A stretch of 64,000 bases of DNA from Anaerotruncus sp. G3(2012) (GCF_000403395.2 NZ_KE159674.1:174702-238701); one strand, 5' to 3'. Shown: positions 51,323 to 59,759, counted from the stretch's first letter. Made by a program: numbers and translations. Notes: generated by a model not told the origin, from the sequence alone.

Positions 51323-51808
51323 ATGGAGGAGATTCGGCAATGGGCCTTTGGCATCTGCGCTGCTGCGGTCGCCTGCGGGCTGACACAGATGATCCTGCCA
51401 AAATCGAGTATGCAGCGGGTGTTTGGGATTACATCGAGTGTCTTTTTTCTGGTATGCCTGCTTTCACCGGTTGCGCTCGTGCCGCTGACCCTCGACATTA
51501 CCACACAGGAGGAATTTCAGCAGGAGGCGGACCGGCGTGCGGACCGTCTGCGGCTGATGGTAGAGGAACAGCAGAAGGATGCCATATCCGAAAGCGTGCG
51601 GCTGGCAGCAGCGGATCTTCTGGAAGATATGGGGGTCGAATATCGGAAAATTTACATAAATGTACATGAGGACGGGGAAGGCGGCATATCTATTAGTGAG
51701 TGCGAAGTGGAACTGGATGAAAGCTGGTTTCCGCGCCATCAGGAGATTCGGGAGGCCCTGCTCGACCGTTTGGGGGTAAACGTGCTCATAGGATATAAAA
51801 AGGAGTGA
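51323..51808 (+). CDS. spoIIIAF: Stage III sporulation protein AF
   Basis: 161 residues, two N-terminal membrane helices (IRQWAFGICAAAVACGLTQM; FGITSSVFFLVCLLSPVALV) and a soluble domain that, in B. subtilis, forms a ring-building fold (VEYRKIYINVHEDGEGGISI). Position between AE and AG confirms the call. The ribosome binding site is weak, so coupling to spoIIIAE is likely. Confidence 0.92.
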   Translation: MEEIRQWAFGICAAAVACGLTQMILPKSSMQRVFGITSSVFFLVCLLSPVALVPLTLDITTQEEFQQEADRRADRLRLMVEEQQKDAISESVRLAAADLLEDMGVEYRKIYINVHEDGEGGISISECEVELDESWFPRHQEIREALLDRLGVNVLIGYKKE

Positions 51809-51812
51809 CCGC

Positions 51813-52388
51813 ATGGATGGGAACAGCAAGTCTGCAGTCTTGCAGAAAAAAGTTACCGCATTTTTCAGAGGAAGAAAACATCAGGCCGTTCTTTTCCTCG
51901 GGATAGCGGGGATGCTGATGATCCTGCTTTCTTCCGTACTCCCTAAAAAGCAGTCTGAACCGATGCAGTCAGGCGGAGAGCTGGACACACAGGTTTACAT
52001 AGGGCAGTTGGAGGATCGGTTGACCAGGCTGATCGGAAAGATCGAGGGGGTGGGAAGATGCGAGGTAATGATTACCGCTGCCAATGGTGTGGAATATATC
52101 TATGCGATCGAAGAGTCACAGAATTCCAACGAAACCAACAGCTACGAGGGGGATGAGATGAAAAAACAGACGCAGCAGCAGAACACCGAACAAAAGTATA
52201 TCGTAATGGATGCGGGCAGCGGAAAAAAAGAAGCGCTGCTGAAAACATGGAAGCAGCCAGCGATTCAGGGGGTGGTGGTGGTCTGCGAGGGCGCGAAGAG
52301 CGTTGTTGTGCAGGAGCGGGTGACACAGGCGGTTACTACTGCGCTCGGCATCCCTTACAATAAAGTATGCGTGACAAAAATCAGTTAA
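51813..52388 (+). CDS. spoIIIAG: Stage III sporulation protein AG
   Basis: 191 residues with one membrane helix (AVLFLGIAGMLMILLSSVLP) and an outer domain. The conserved LTRLIGKIEGVGRCEVMITA (about 68-87) and the C-terminal AIQGVVVVCEGAKSVVVQER belong to SpoIIIAG, which forms a large ring in the intermembrane space. AAAGGAG precedes ATG 51813. Confidence 0.94.
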   Translation: MDGNSKSAVLQKKVTAFFRGRKHQAVLFLGIAGMLMILLSSVLPKKQSEPMQSGGELDTQVYIGQLEDRLTRLIGKIEGVGRCEVMITAANGVEYIYAIEESQNSNETNSYEGDEMKKQTQQQNTEQKYIVMDAGSGKKEALLKTWKQPAIQGVVVVCEGAKSVVVQERVTQAVTTALGIPYNKVCVTKIS

Positions 52389-52409
52389 TAAAGTGAGGAG
52401 GAACCCCGT

Positions 52410-52955
52410 ATGAATATGATTATTGGCAAAAAACAGATTATCTTGGCATCGCTCGTGGTAGGGCTTGGACTGGCGGTCTATGTCAACTACCAGTTTGCGC
52501 AGGCAGACGGCATGCTCACAGCGACTTCTGCTGTTGAGGAAAGCGATAAAAACTATGGGGACGCACAGCTGGTAGATTCTAAGGACTCATCGGTTGATAG
52601 CGACGGGGAAGCCTATTTTGCAGAGGCGAAGGTCACCCGCCAGCGCTCGAGGGACGAATCGGTCGAGACGCTCAAAAATATGATGCAGGATGCCCAGATT
52701 GACGCGGATCTGAAGGCGGAGATGGCCCTAAAAGCGACCGAGGTGGCAAAGTCGATCGAAACCGAAGGGAAGATCGAAAATCTGATTAAAGCGAAAGGGT
52801 TCGATGACTGCATGGTCTATTATGACACCGAGGGTGTGGATGTTGTGGTCAAGACCGACGGTTTGGAAGCAGCGCAGGTTGCACAGATGAAGGACATCAT
52901 CCTCAAGGAAACGAGTATTCCCGTGGAGAATATCTCGATCGTCGAGATCAATTAG
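52410..52955 (+). CDS. spoIIIAH: Stage III sporulation protein AH
   Basis: 181 residues. An N-terminal membrane helix (IIGKKQIILASLVVGLGLAV) is followed by a long helix and the EscJ/YscJ-like domain (GFDDCMVYYDTEGVDVVVKT), which binds SpoIIQ across the septal space. GAGGAGG precedes ATG 52410. It is the last gene of the operon; a terminator follows. Confidence 0.94.
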   Translation: MNMIIGKKQIILASLVVGLGLAVYVNYQFAQADGMLTATSAVEESDKNYGDAQLVDSKDSSVDSDGEAYFAEAKVTRQRSRDESVETLKNMMQDAQIDADLKAEMALKATEVAKSIETEGKIENLIKAKGFDDCMVYYDTEGVDVVVKTDGLEAAQVAQMKDIILKETSIPVENISIVEIN

Positions 52956-52978
52956 GGATGTCCCAGAATCAGTTCACA

Positions 52979-53007
52979 AAAAAGCCCGCTTGAAAAGCGG
53001 GCTTTTT
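52979..53007 (+). terminator. Terminator of the spoIIIA operon
   Basis: AAAGCCCGCTT (52981-52991) and AAGCGGGCTTT (52995-53005) with a GAA loop, extended by A and T runs. Confidence 0.92.
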
Positions 53008-53093
53008 CTCTGTGTTTCAGAGCGGAAGCATTGGAAAATCAAATACACAGACGACAGATACACTCTGGATACAGACGGGAGGTTGCACACGGC

Positions 53094-53864
53094 TTATTCT
53101 TTTTCAGAGTGCTGACCGGAAAGCGGCTCAACTTCCAGATAGGCTTTCAGATAGTCGATGCGTTCACCACCCTCTTTCGCAGTGAGCAGGTAACGGGCCA
53201 GCAGACAGCCGGTTTGATAGCGGGTCTGGAGCTTGGTCAGCGTCTGGATTACGTCACTTTCATAGTCCCGGTCCACTTTTTCCCGGATCAGGAAGGTGAT
53301 AAAATGGGTTCCAGGACATTTTTTCCAAATCAGATTTTGTCCACTGTATGACGAGGAAACGATGATGCTGCGGACTTCGGTAGACATATCCTTTGTATTG
53401 AAATACCGCACATAGCAGGACGGGTCCTGAACGTACTGAATGAGCTTATCCTGTTCGAAATAGTCGAAGGTAGCCACCGCATCGAAGGGGACTTCTTCCT
53501 CAGAGGTACCGAGCAGCATCAGCTGCTGAACCGCTTCCAGATGCTGGAGCTGGTTTTGGGTGCGGCGGTACATCTGCCCATAGCTTCGGATTCTCTGTTT
53601 CAGATGGAGCTGGACCTCCTCTATCTGCCGGGTGTACTGCTCAAGCGTACACTCCTCCATCTCATGTACATTGGAAACCGGAATGCCCAGATTTCTGAAA
53701 AAGATCACGTTGGCAATCCGCATCAGGTCCCGAACGGTATATTGGCGGTATCGGTTGGCCCCTTTCTTCACCGAAAAGAGCCCCTTTTCTTCCCAAAATC
53801 GAAGGGTGGGAGCTGGGACATTGAGAAGTTGTGCAATTTCACGAATGGAAAACAATTTATTCAT
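53094..53864 (-). CDS. MerR-family transcriptional regulator
   Basis: 256 residues. The winged-helix part starts LFSIREIAQLLNVPAPTLRF (about 3-22) and continues WEEKGLFSVKKGANRYRQYT, the standard MerR DNA-binding domain; a coiled coil (about 70-115) follows and then a 130-residue C-terminal effector-type domain of GyrI-like character. Start 53864 is chosen because the predicted -10 box of its promoter lies at 53895-53890, so upstream ATGs cannot be used. It is divergent from the first YfcC gene, whose promoter carries a MerR-type operator. Confidence 0.9.
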   Translation of the reverse strand: MNKLFSIREIAQLLNVPAPTLRFWEEKGLFSVKKGANRYRQYTVRDLMRIANVIFFRNLGIPVSNVHEMEECTLEQYTRQIEEVQLHLKQRIRSYGQMYRRTQNQLQHLEAVQQLMLLGTSEEEVPFDAVATFDYFEQDKLIQYVQDPSCYVRYFNTKDMSTEVRSIIVSSSYSGQNLIWKKCPGTHFITFLIREKVDRDYESDVIQTLTKLQTRYQTGCLLARYLLTAKEGGERIDYLKAYLEVEPLSGQHSEKE

Positions 53865-53889
53865 GCGATTCACCGAAAAGTTTTTCTCC

Positions 53890-53918
53890 ATTATACCAGT
53901 TTCTGCATTGACATTCAA
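53890..53918 (-). promoter_or_regulatory. Promoter of the MerR-family gene
   Basis: On the minus strand TTGAAT (53918-53913), 17-bp spacer, TATAAT (53895-53890). The -35 box lies inside the MerR palindrome, which predicts autoregulation. Confidence 0.75.
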
Positions 53919-53938
53919 GCTACTTGAATGTGTATAAT
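53908..53938 (+). promoter_or_regulatory. MerR-type promoter with 19-bp spacer and palindromic operator
   Basis: TTGACA (53908-53913), 19-bp spacer, TATAAT (53933-53938). The perfect palindrome CATTCAAG-CTA-CTTGAATG (53912-53930) fills the spacer. Over-long spacers with an internal palindrome are the hallmark of promoters that MerR proteins activate by twisting DNA. Confidence 0.9.
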
Positions 53939-53993
53939 TTGTTAAGAAGCGCGCTGTAACCATAAAAAATCTTTAGAGAAATGAGGAGAAGGT

Positions 53994-55397
53994 ATGGAAA
54001 CTGCCAAGAAAAAACGCTTTCAATTTAAGATGCCCCATAACTATGTCATTCTGATTTCAATCATGTTCCTGATGCTCATTTTGACCCATCTTATCCCTGC
54101 GGGCGAGTACCAGCGGGTGGAGGACCCGGTGTCGGGCAAAATGATTGTTGTACCTGGTTCCTACACGACGATTGAGGCAGATGCCCCGGGGCTTTTTGAC
54201 CTGTTCCTGGCTCTTGAGCAGGGATATGTGGAAGCTGCCGATATCATGTTCCTTATCATCTTCGCATATGGCTTTGTCTATGTGCTGACCAAAAATGGCA
54301 CGATGGACGCCGCGCTGGGTACAATGGTAAAGAAGGTGGGAAATCAGGTGCAGATTCTGATTCCCATTACGATGCTCATTCTGGGCATTCTAGCTTCCAC
54401 AATGGGTATCTATGAAGAGGTGTATGGCCTGTTCCCGGTGTTTGTAGGTATCTTTTTAGCATTGGGCTACGACTCGCTGGTGGGTGGAGCCACCATCTTC
54501 CTGGGCGTGTCGATTGGTTATGCCGCCGGTACTACCAACCCATACAACGTGGCTGTAGCACAGGATGTAGCCGGCGTGGACCTGTACTCTGGCATGTGGA
54601 TGCGCTGGCTGGTATTTTTCGTGTTCGAGGCGGTTACCATTGTCTATCTGATGCGCTATGCCCGTAAGGTCAAGGCCGACCCCACCAAGTCGGTTCTGTA
54701 CGGCTTGGATATGGATCAGGTGGAGCGCAAGAATCTGGAAGACCTGAACGAAGTCAAGATGACTGGACGTCAGAAACTGTGCCTGCTGCTTTTCTTCGGC
54801 ACCATCGCATTCCTGCTGTATGCGGTACTGGAGCTGGGCTGGTATGTGGATGAGATTTCTGCGCTGTTCCTTATGTCCATGGTAGCAGCCGGTATCATCA
54901 GCGGCTATTCCGCCACTGAAATCTGTAAAACATTTATTGAATCTACCAAATCTATGGTATCCTCCATGCTGGTGGTCGGTTTTACCAGAGGTATTACCAT
55001 TCTAATGAAACAGGGCTGCATCACCGATACCATCGTCTACGGTCTGGTCAGCCTGCTGGAAGGCGGCAGCAAGTACATAGCTGCTTATGGTATGCTGATT
55101 GTGCAGAATCTGATTAAATTCTTCATCAACGGTTCTACCAGCCAGGCAACCATCACCATGCCGATCATGGCGCCTACTGCGGAACTGGTTGGCCTCAGCA
55201 AGCAGATCGCGGTTATGGCTTATCAGTTCGGCAACGGCTTCGCAGATTTCTTCTGGCCCACTGGCTGCGCACTTTGCTGCGGATTGATGGGAGTGCCCCT
55301 CAACAAGTGGTACAAGTTTGCAACCCCGCTTTTCCTGATCTTTGTTGTGCTGGAGTTTGCATTCCTGACTTTTGCGGTAGCGATCGGCTATTGTTGA
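53994..55397 (+). CDS. YfcC-family transporter (first copy)
   Basis: 467 residues and about twelve membrane spans. The N-terminal KMPHNYVILISIMFLMLILT and HLIPAGEYQRVEDPVSGKMI stretches and the later NGSTSQATITMPIMAPTAEL belong to the YfcC/DcuC-like carriers (C4-dicarboxylate anaerobic carrier family, PF03606). Substrates in this family include amino acids and dicarboxylates; here it is unknown. It is controlled by the MerR-type promoter and followed by an amidohydrolase gene, then a second copy with about the same length, so the carriers probably bring in the enzyme's substrate. Confidence 0.9.
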   Translation: METAKKKRFQFKMPHNYVILISIMFLMLILTHLIPAGEYQRVEDPVSGKMIVVPGSYTTIEADAPGLFDLFLALEQGYVEAADIMFLIIFAYGFVYVLTKNGTMDAALGTMVKKVGNQVQILIPITMLILGILASTMGIYEEVYGLFPVFVGIFLALGYDSLVGGATIFLGVSIGYAAGTTNPYNVAVAQDVAGVDLYSGMWMRWLVFFVFEAVTIVYLMRYARKVKADPTKSVLYGLDMDQVERKNLEDLNEVKMTGRQKLCLLLFFGTIAFLLYAVLELGWYVDEISALFLMSMVAAGIISGYSATEICKTFIESTKSMVSSMLVVGFTRGITILMKQGCITDTIVYGLVSLLEGGSKYIAAYGMLIVQNLIKFFINGSTSQATITMPIMAPTAELVGLSKQIAVMAYQFGNGFADFFWPTGCALCCGLMGVPLNKWYKFATPLFLIFVVLEFAFLTFAVAIGYC

Positions 55398-55489
55398 TCC
55401 CGAAAGCTGTTTCGCCCTTCCCGAAAGGACTGCCAGAGCGGCGGTTTCGGATGCGGGGCAGTTTTTCACGCGCATATCAAAAATAGAGG

Positions 55490-55524
55490 GCAAAAAGGAT
55501 ATGGGATACCCGTATCCTTTTTGC
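55490..55524 (+). terminator. Internal terminator/attenuator between transporter and amidohydrolase
   Basis: GCAAAAAGGATATGGG (55490-55505), ATA loop, CCCGTATCCTTTTTGC (55509-55524), one G-T pair. The T-run lies within the stem, so it may end part of the transcripts and lower amidohydrolase expression. Confidence 0.65.
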
Positions 55525-55554
55525 AGCGTCTCACGGAAGAAAGGAGAATCTGAA

Positions 55555-56685
55555 ATGCTGATTCAAAAAGGAAATGTTCTTCTCTTTGAGGAGAATGGAT
55601 TTGCAGTACGGGACATCCGGGTGGAAGAAGGAAAGATCGTGGAGATTGCCCCTTCGATTCCCCCCCGGGAGGGAGAAACCTGCTATGATGCGTCCGGAAA
55701 ATACGTAACTCCCGGACTGATTGACGCCCACAGCCACATCTGTATCAGTGAGGAAGGAATGGGCGATGTGGGGGACGACTGCTGCGATTACTCCGGATCG
55801 TTGACCCCTGAGCTGGAAGTGCTGGATGGCCTGTATCCTTTTGACCGGGCAGTTGCGGAGTCGGTGCGTTCCGGCGTCACCTGTGCCTGCGTGTGCCCGG
55901 GCAGCGATGGCGTAGTGGGCGGCGTATCTTCAGTGATCCGGCTGGCTGGTTCGGTGGCGGACAGGATGCTGGTGCGCCGGTATGCAGCTATGAAGTGCAG
56001 CCTGGGGGAGAACCCCAAGTGTGCCAAACACGGCTTTGCTTCCCGTATGGGCGTGGCATGGCAATTCCGCAAATGCCTGGAGGATGCGCTGGACTATCGT
56101 CACAGCAAAGAGGAAGCCCAGGCATCGGGCAGCTATTTTAAAACAGACAGAGGCATGGAGCATATGCTTTTGGTGCTGGATAAAAAAATGCCGATCCATG
56201 TCCATGCCCATCGTTCGGACGATATCTGCACTGCAGTCCGTCTGGCGCAAGAGTATGATCTGGACATGGTGCTGGTCCATGGGACCGATGCGATCCCTGT
56301 GGCAGATTATCTGGCAGAATTCTCCTATCCGGTGATTGTGGGTCCCGGCATGACTCCCCGTTCCAAACATGAGACCTGGGACAAAACCTATGAAACCGCC
56401 GGCATATTGCATAAGGCAGGCATTAAGGTGTGCATTACGGCCGATCATGATGTGACGCCCTTGTATTTCCTGTCTGTTTATGCGGGACTGGCTGTACGTC
56501 ATGGCCTGGATGAGATAGAGGGGCTGAAGGCAGTTACACTCAATCCTGCTCAGGTTCTGGGGATTGATGACCGGAAAGGCCAGCTGAAAGCTGGGCTGGA
56601 TGCCGATATTGTAATCTGGTCGGAGCATCCTTTCGCCTGCAAGGCAAAGCCGGAGCAGGTATTTTTGGAGGGTACCGCGGTTTGA
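55555..56685 (+). CDS. Amidohydrolase, imidazolonepropionase-like
   Basis: 376 residues of the amidohydrolase superfamily (COG1228 type). Metal ligands are LIDAHSHICISEEG (HxH, about 64-77), a lysine in MKCSLGENPK (about 146-155), HVHAHRSDDI (about 203-212), LVHGTDAIPV and ITADHDVTPL (catalytic Asp). The GLxxGxxADIVIW pattern near the end closes the small beta domain. It hydrolyses a cyclic or linear C-N bond; no substrate is fixed. AAAGGAG precedes ATG 55555. It stands between two YfcC-family transporters. Confidence 0.9.
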   Translation: MLIQKGNVLLFEENGFAVRDIRVEEGKIVEIAPSIPPREGETCYDASGKYVTPGLIDAHSHICISEEGMGDVGDDCCDYSGSLTPELEVLDGLYPFDRAVAESVRSGVTCACVCPGSDGVVGGVSSVIRLAGSVADRMLVRRYAAMKCSLGENPKCAKHGFASRMGVAWQFRKCLEDALDYRHSKEEAQASGSYFKTDRGMEHMLLVLDKKMPIHVHAHRSDDICTAVRLAQEYDLDMVLVHGTDAIPVADYLAEFSYPVIVGPGMTPRSKHETWDKTYETAGILHKAGIKVCITADHDVTPLYFLSVYAGLAVRHGLDEIEGLKAVTLNPAQVLGIDDRKGQLKAGLDADIVIWSEHPFACKAKPEQVFLEGTAV

Positions 56686-56751
56686 TCGTCCAAAAATCGG
56701 CTGCGTTGTAGGTTCTCTGAAAGAATGCGGAACTGAGGACTGCATGGTTTC

Positions 56752-56786
56752 CCCGCATAAGGCTGTTGCCAGTGGCCTTATGCGGG
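56752..56786. other. Hairpin after the amidohydrolase gene
   Basis: CCCGCATAAGGC (56752-56763) pairs with GCCTTATGCGGG (56775-56786), a perfect 12-bp stem. No T-run follows. Confidence 0.5.
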
Positions 56787-56799
56787 TTCCATACAGAAG

Positions 56800-57061
56800 G
56801 AAGTGTGCTCTTTGCACATTTAAAGACCTGTCACTGCAAAGTAACCTGTTATTTTGCAGTGCTTTGACTATAGTAGCTGTGAAACCTTTCCATCCCTTTG
56901 TTTGCAAACAAGTCCAAAGTTTTACCCGTTTTTTCACTGCCGCTGTAGCGGTGTACAAAGGCCAACCGGCGCAGGAACGGCGCTTTTTAGGCCAGAGTAA
57001 AAAACGCGGGGCCGGGGACAGCACCCCGCCGCCGTACGCACTGCAAGCCGCAGCGTTTTGA
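56800..57061. repeat. Dispersed intergenic repeat element (non-coding)
   Basis: The 559-base gap 56686-57244 has no credible gene. It includes CACTGCAAA/TTTTGCAGTG (56834-56860 region) and a GC-rich part with CGGGGCCGGGGACAGCACCC, whose translation (such as GAGDSTPPPYALQAAAF) I recall as a recurring false protein in genomes of gut Clostridia. It looks like a REP-type element. This is recall, not a search. Confidence 0.45.
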
Positions 57062-57140
57062 GCGCTATTGTCGAAGGCGGCTATCAGTGCTAGGTGTGGA
57101 GGAACGCGTTTCCTGAGAACCGCTTTTTTGGGGGTGAATT

Positions 57141-57184
57141 ACCGCCCTCTGGGCGGTAAAAAGAGGGGGCTTAAAGCCCCCTCT
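57141..57184. other. Two adjacent hairpins before the second YfcC gene
   Basis: ACCGCCC-TCT-GGGCGGT (57141-57157) and AGAGGGGGC-TTAAA-GCCCCCTCT (57162-57184). Neither has a T-run; they may insulate or stabilise transcripts. Confidence 0.5.
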
Positions 57185-57244
57185 GCTAAAGAAAAGGAAT
57201 AGGTTCTGACAGGATCCCCGGTTATGACGAAGGAGTGTATCCGC

Positions 57245-58639
57245 TTGGATAATCTGAAAAATAAGCTGTTACGCATCAAAATGCCGCATACCTATGTCCT
57301 GCTGACGATGATATTGCTGTCAGTTGTTGTATTGACCTATCTGATCCCTGCCGGCGAATACGACCGGGTATTGGACGAGATAAGTGGGAAGATGGTGGTG
57401 CTGCCGGAGTCGTTCCACTATGTGGAAGGGATTCGGCCCGGTTTTTTTGATATTTTTTTGGCGCTTCAGCGTGGTTATGTCAGTGCGGCAAATATCCTGT
57501 TCCTGATCGTGTTTGCCTATTCCTATGTCTATCTTCTTACTGAAAACGGAACGCTGAATCGAGCAATTCAGGTGTTGGTGCGGTGTCTGGGCAGTCGCAC
57601 CTACCTTCTGATCCCAGTGTGTATGCTTCTGTTTGGCCTGCTGGGGGCGACTTTGGGTATCTTTGAGGAGACCTATGGTTTGGTCCCGGTGTTTATCGGC
57701 ATTATGACTGCATTGGGCTATGATCCTCTGGTGGGGGGAGCGATGGTTTATGTCGGAGTCGCGACCGGTTTTGCCGCAGCGCTGACCAATCCCTTCTCGG
57801 TAGGGATTGCGCAGAGCATCGCGGAAGTGCCAATCAATTCCGGTCTTTGGTATCGAGGAGTCATCTTTGTGGTGTTCCAGATGGTGGCCATTTGGTATGT
57901 GATGCGGTATGCACGTCGGGTCAAGGCTGATCCAACCAGATCTGTCCTGTATGGTGAGCCTTATGAGGTGCAGATTCCCGCTCCAAAGGATGGGGAAGAG
58001 GATGCGTTTACCCTGCGGCAGAAGCTCTGTCTGGTATTGTTCTTTTTGACCATCGGTATTTTATTGTATGGTACCACCCAGTTGGGCTGGTACATTGACG
58101 AGATTGCCGCCATGTTTCTGATGATGATGGTGATTACTGGTGTGGTAGGGGGATATTCTGCGACACAGATCTGCCAGAGCTTTATAGCCTCCACCAAAAG
58201 TGTAGTGCCTTCCATTCTGGTGATCGGCTTTACGCGGGGCATTTTGCTCACGATGCAGAATGCCATGATTTCCGATACGATCGTCTATGGTCTTGCGCGC
58301 ATGTTGAGCTATTCCAATCGGGTCTTTTCCGCAGTGGGGATGCTGGTTTTGCAGAATGTCATCAACTTTTTTATTACGGGTTCTTCCAGTCAGGCTACCA
58401 TCACTATGCCCATTATGGCGCCGGTGGCGGATATTGTGGGAATCAGCCGGCAGACGGCGGTGCTCTGCTACTGCTTTGGAGATGGGTTTTCTGATATGTT
58501 CTGGCCAACTGCCTGTTCTCTGGAATGTGGCTTGATGGGGGTGTCCCTGAATAAATGGTATAAATTTATGGCGCCTCTATTCGCTATTATGGTGGTATTG
58601 CAGGTGGTCTTTATTGGTATCTCAGTTTATGTGTATTGA
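57245..58639 (+). CDS. YfcC-family transporter (second copy)
   Basis: 464 residues, clearly paralogous to the first carrier: KMPHTYVLLTMILLSVVVLT at the start, then YLIPAGEYDRVLDEISGKMV and TGSSSQATITMPIMAPVADI. Start TTG 57245 has AAGGAGTG upstream and places the conserved MPHxYV exactly 12 residues from the start, as in the first copy; ATG 57224 would add seven residues without a good site. The different loops suggest a different but related substrate. Whether it shares the MerR-controlled transcript is open, because hairpins lie upstream. Confidence 0.9.
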   Translation: MDNLKNKLLRIKMPHTYVLLTMILLSVVVLTYLIPAGEYDRVLDEISGKMVVLPESFHYVEGIRPGFFDIFLALQRGYVSAANILFLIVFAYSYVYLLTENGTLNRAIQVLVRCLGSRTYLLIPVCMLLFGLLGATLGIFEETYGLVPVFIGIMTALGYDPLVGGAMVYVGVATGFAAALTNPFSVGIAQSIAEVPINSGLWYRGVIFVVFQMVAIWYVMRYARRVKADPTRSVLYGEPYEVQIPAPKDGEEDAFTLRQKLCLVLFFLTIGILLYGTTQLGWYIDEIAAMFLMMMVITGVVGGYSATQICQSFIASTKSVVPSILVIGFTRGILLTMQNAMISDTIVYGLARMLSYSNRVFSAVGMLVLQNVINFFITGSSSQATITMPIMAPVADIVGISRQTAVLCYCFGDGFSDMFWPTACSLECGLMGVSLNKWYKFMAPLFAIMVVLQVVFIGISVYVY

Positions 58640-58730
58640 TCTTTAACCGTGTGGATGGGGGGGATAAGGTCAGGCGTTTCTGAATGGGCCGGAAAGGCTT
58701 TGTGAAAGGTTTATTTACGATTGCAGAAAT

Positions 58731-58765
58731 TCGCCGAGGGCTGGAAAGCTTTCGGCGATTTTTTT
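58731..58765 (+). terminator. Terminator after the second YfcC gene
   Basis: TCGCCGA (58731-58737) pairs with TCGGCGA (58752-58758), followed by seven T. Confidence 0.88.
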
Positions 58766-58888
58766 CTCCTCAAAATCTGAAGTGGAGAAGTTCGCGTTCA
58801 GTCTGATGGAAATAGATGTTTCACTTCTCTTTATTTCTTGTTTCTCAGAATATCCTGTTTTTTCGCGCATAACGATACAGCTTAAGGT

Positions 58889-58917
58889 GTTGTTATCTCA
58901 ACAGATTTGTGGTATAA
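58889..58917 (+). promoter_or_regulatory. Promoter upstream of the Asp23 operon
   Basis: TTGTTA (58889-58894), 17-bp spacer, TATAAT (58912-58917). The -10 box is the left arm of a perfect palindrome (58910-58940). Confidence 0.7.
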
Positions 58918-59127
58918 TAGCTGCAAAACAGCTATTATACCCGAGTTATGGCCAGGACGATGCGCAGGCAGAGGCTGCTCCCGTCCCGATGGCCAATTAT
59001 ACCATATCGCTCCGCGATTATGGTAATAGCTGCAAAACAGTTATTATGCCATAGTTATGGCCAGTATAGCTAGGATAGCTAGGATGATGCGCAGGCAGAA
59101 TCTGCTCCCGCCCCTACGCCAGTTATA
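58910..59127. repeat. Imperfect tandem duplication with palindromes
   Basis: Two copies with an offset of 111 bases start with GGTATAATAGCTG-CAAAA-CAGCTATTATACC (58910-58940, perfect 13-bp palindrome) and its decayed copy (59021-59049). Both continue with AGTTATGGCCAG, GATGCGCAGGCAGA and CTGCTCCCG words. The second copy has an extra TAGCTAGGA doublet (59066-59083). The 562-base gap 58640-59201 holds no gene. Confidence 0.85.
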
Positions 59128-59201
59128 TCAGAACGATTGCAAAGCTAGGCTGTAATCATCGCAGCTTCTATTTTAAGCAGAGAAATAAAAGGAGGATGGA
59201 T

Positions 59202-59591
59202 ATGCACAACCATCATGAGAGCAATCAGACGGCAGGAAATCTGAAGATTTCCCGTGAAGTTATCGCAACCATTGCGCGTTATGCGGCGCTTGAGATCGAG
59301 GGGATCGATTCGTTAGCTTCGTTTACCTCCAACATCAAAGGATGGCTGCTGAAAAAACAGTCTGCCCGCCCCATCTTAATCGAGTTGAATGACGATCTTG
59401 CAATTATTGACATCCATGTCAATGTAAAAGCAGGCGTCAATATTCCGGAAGTCTCGGAAAAAGTGCAGGCAACGGTAAAGGAAGCGGTACAGAATATGAC
59501 CGGGATCGCGGTTTCACGGGTCAACATCAACATTGCCGGCATCATCTTCGATGAACCGCCTCTGCTTTTTTCCTCAGCAGAGCAGGAATAA
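59202..59591 (+). CDS. Asp23/Gls24-family envelope stress protein
   Basis: 129 residues. After a short His-rich start, NLKISREVIATIARYAALEI (about 13-32) and DIHVNVKAGVNIPEVSEKVQ with the final VSRVNINIAGIIFDEP match the Asp23 family (YqhY-like). GGAGG lies 6 bases before ATG 59202; an ATG at 59196 touches the site. The neighbour nusB matches the yqhY-nusB order of B. subtilis, where YqhY is linked to acetyl-CoA carboxylase control. Confidence 0.93.
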   Translation: MHNHHESNQTAGNLKISREVIATIARYAALEIEGIDSLASFTSNIKGWLLKKQSARPILIELNDDLAIIDIHVNVKAGVNIPEVSEKVQATVKEAVQNMTGIAVSRVNINIAGIIFDEPPLLFSSAEQE

Positions 59592-59759
59592 AACGATTAG
59601 ATGCCCTCCACAAGGGAGGGCGTTGTATTGTGTATTGCTACAGGTTGGAAACAGACGCACTGGTTTGTATAGTGGGAAGAACCTCCTTTGGCAATGAAAT
59701 CCGAAAAGAAGCCGCATTTGAAACTGCCTGGCTGGGAAGCAGGAGTTAGGAGAAACGAT

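Noticed and set aside
53865-53963. Longer N-terminus of the MerR protein
   Set aside because: The candidate upstream starts lie in or above the -10 box of its own promoter, and the conserved fold starts at MNKLFSIREIA.
56744-57061. A 105-residue plus-strand protein
   Set aside because: It lacks a ribosome binding site, is basic and low in complexity, and spans a GC-rich repeat-like element.
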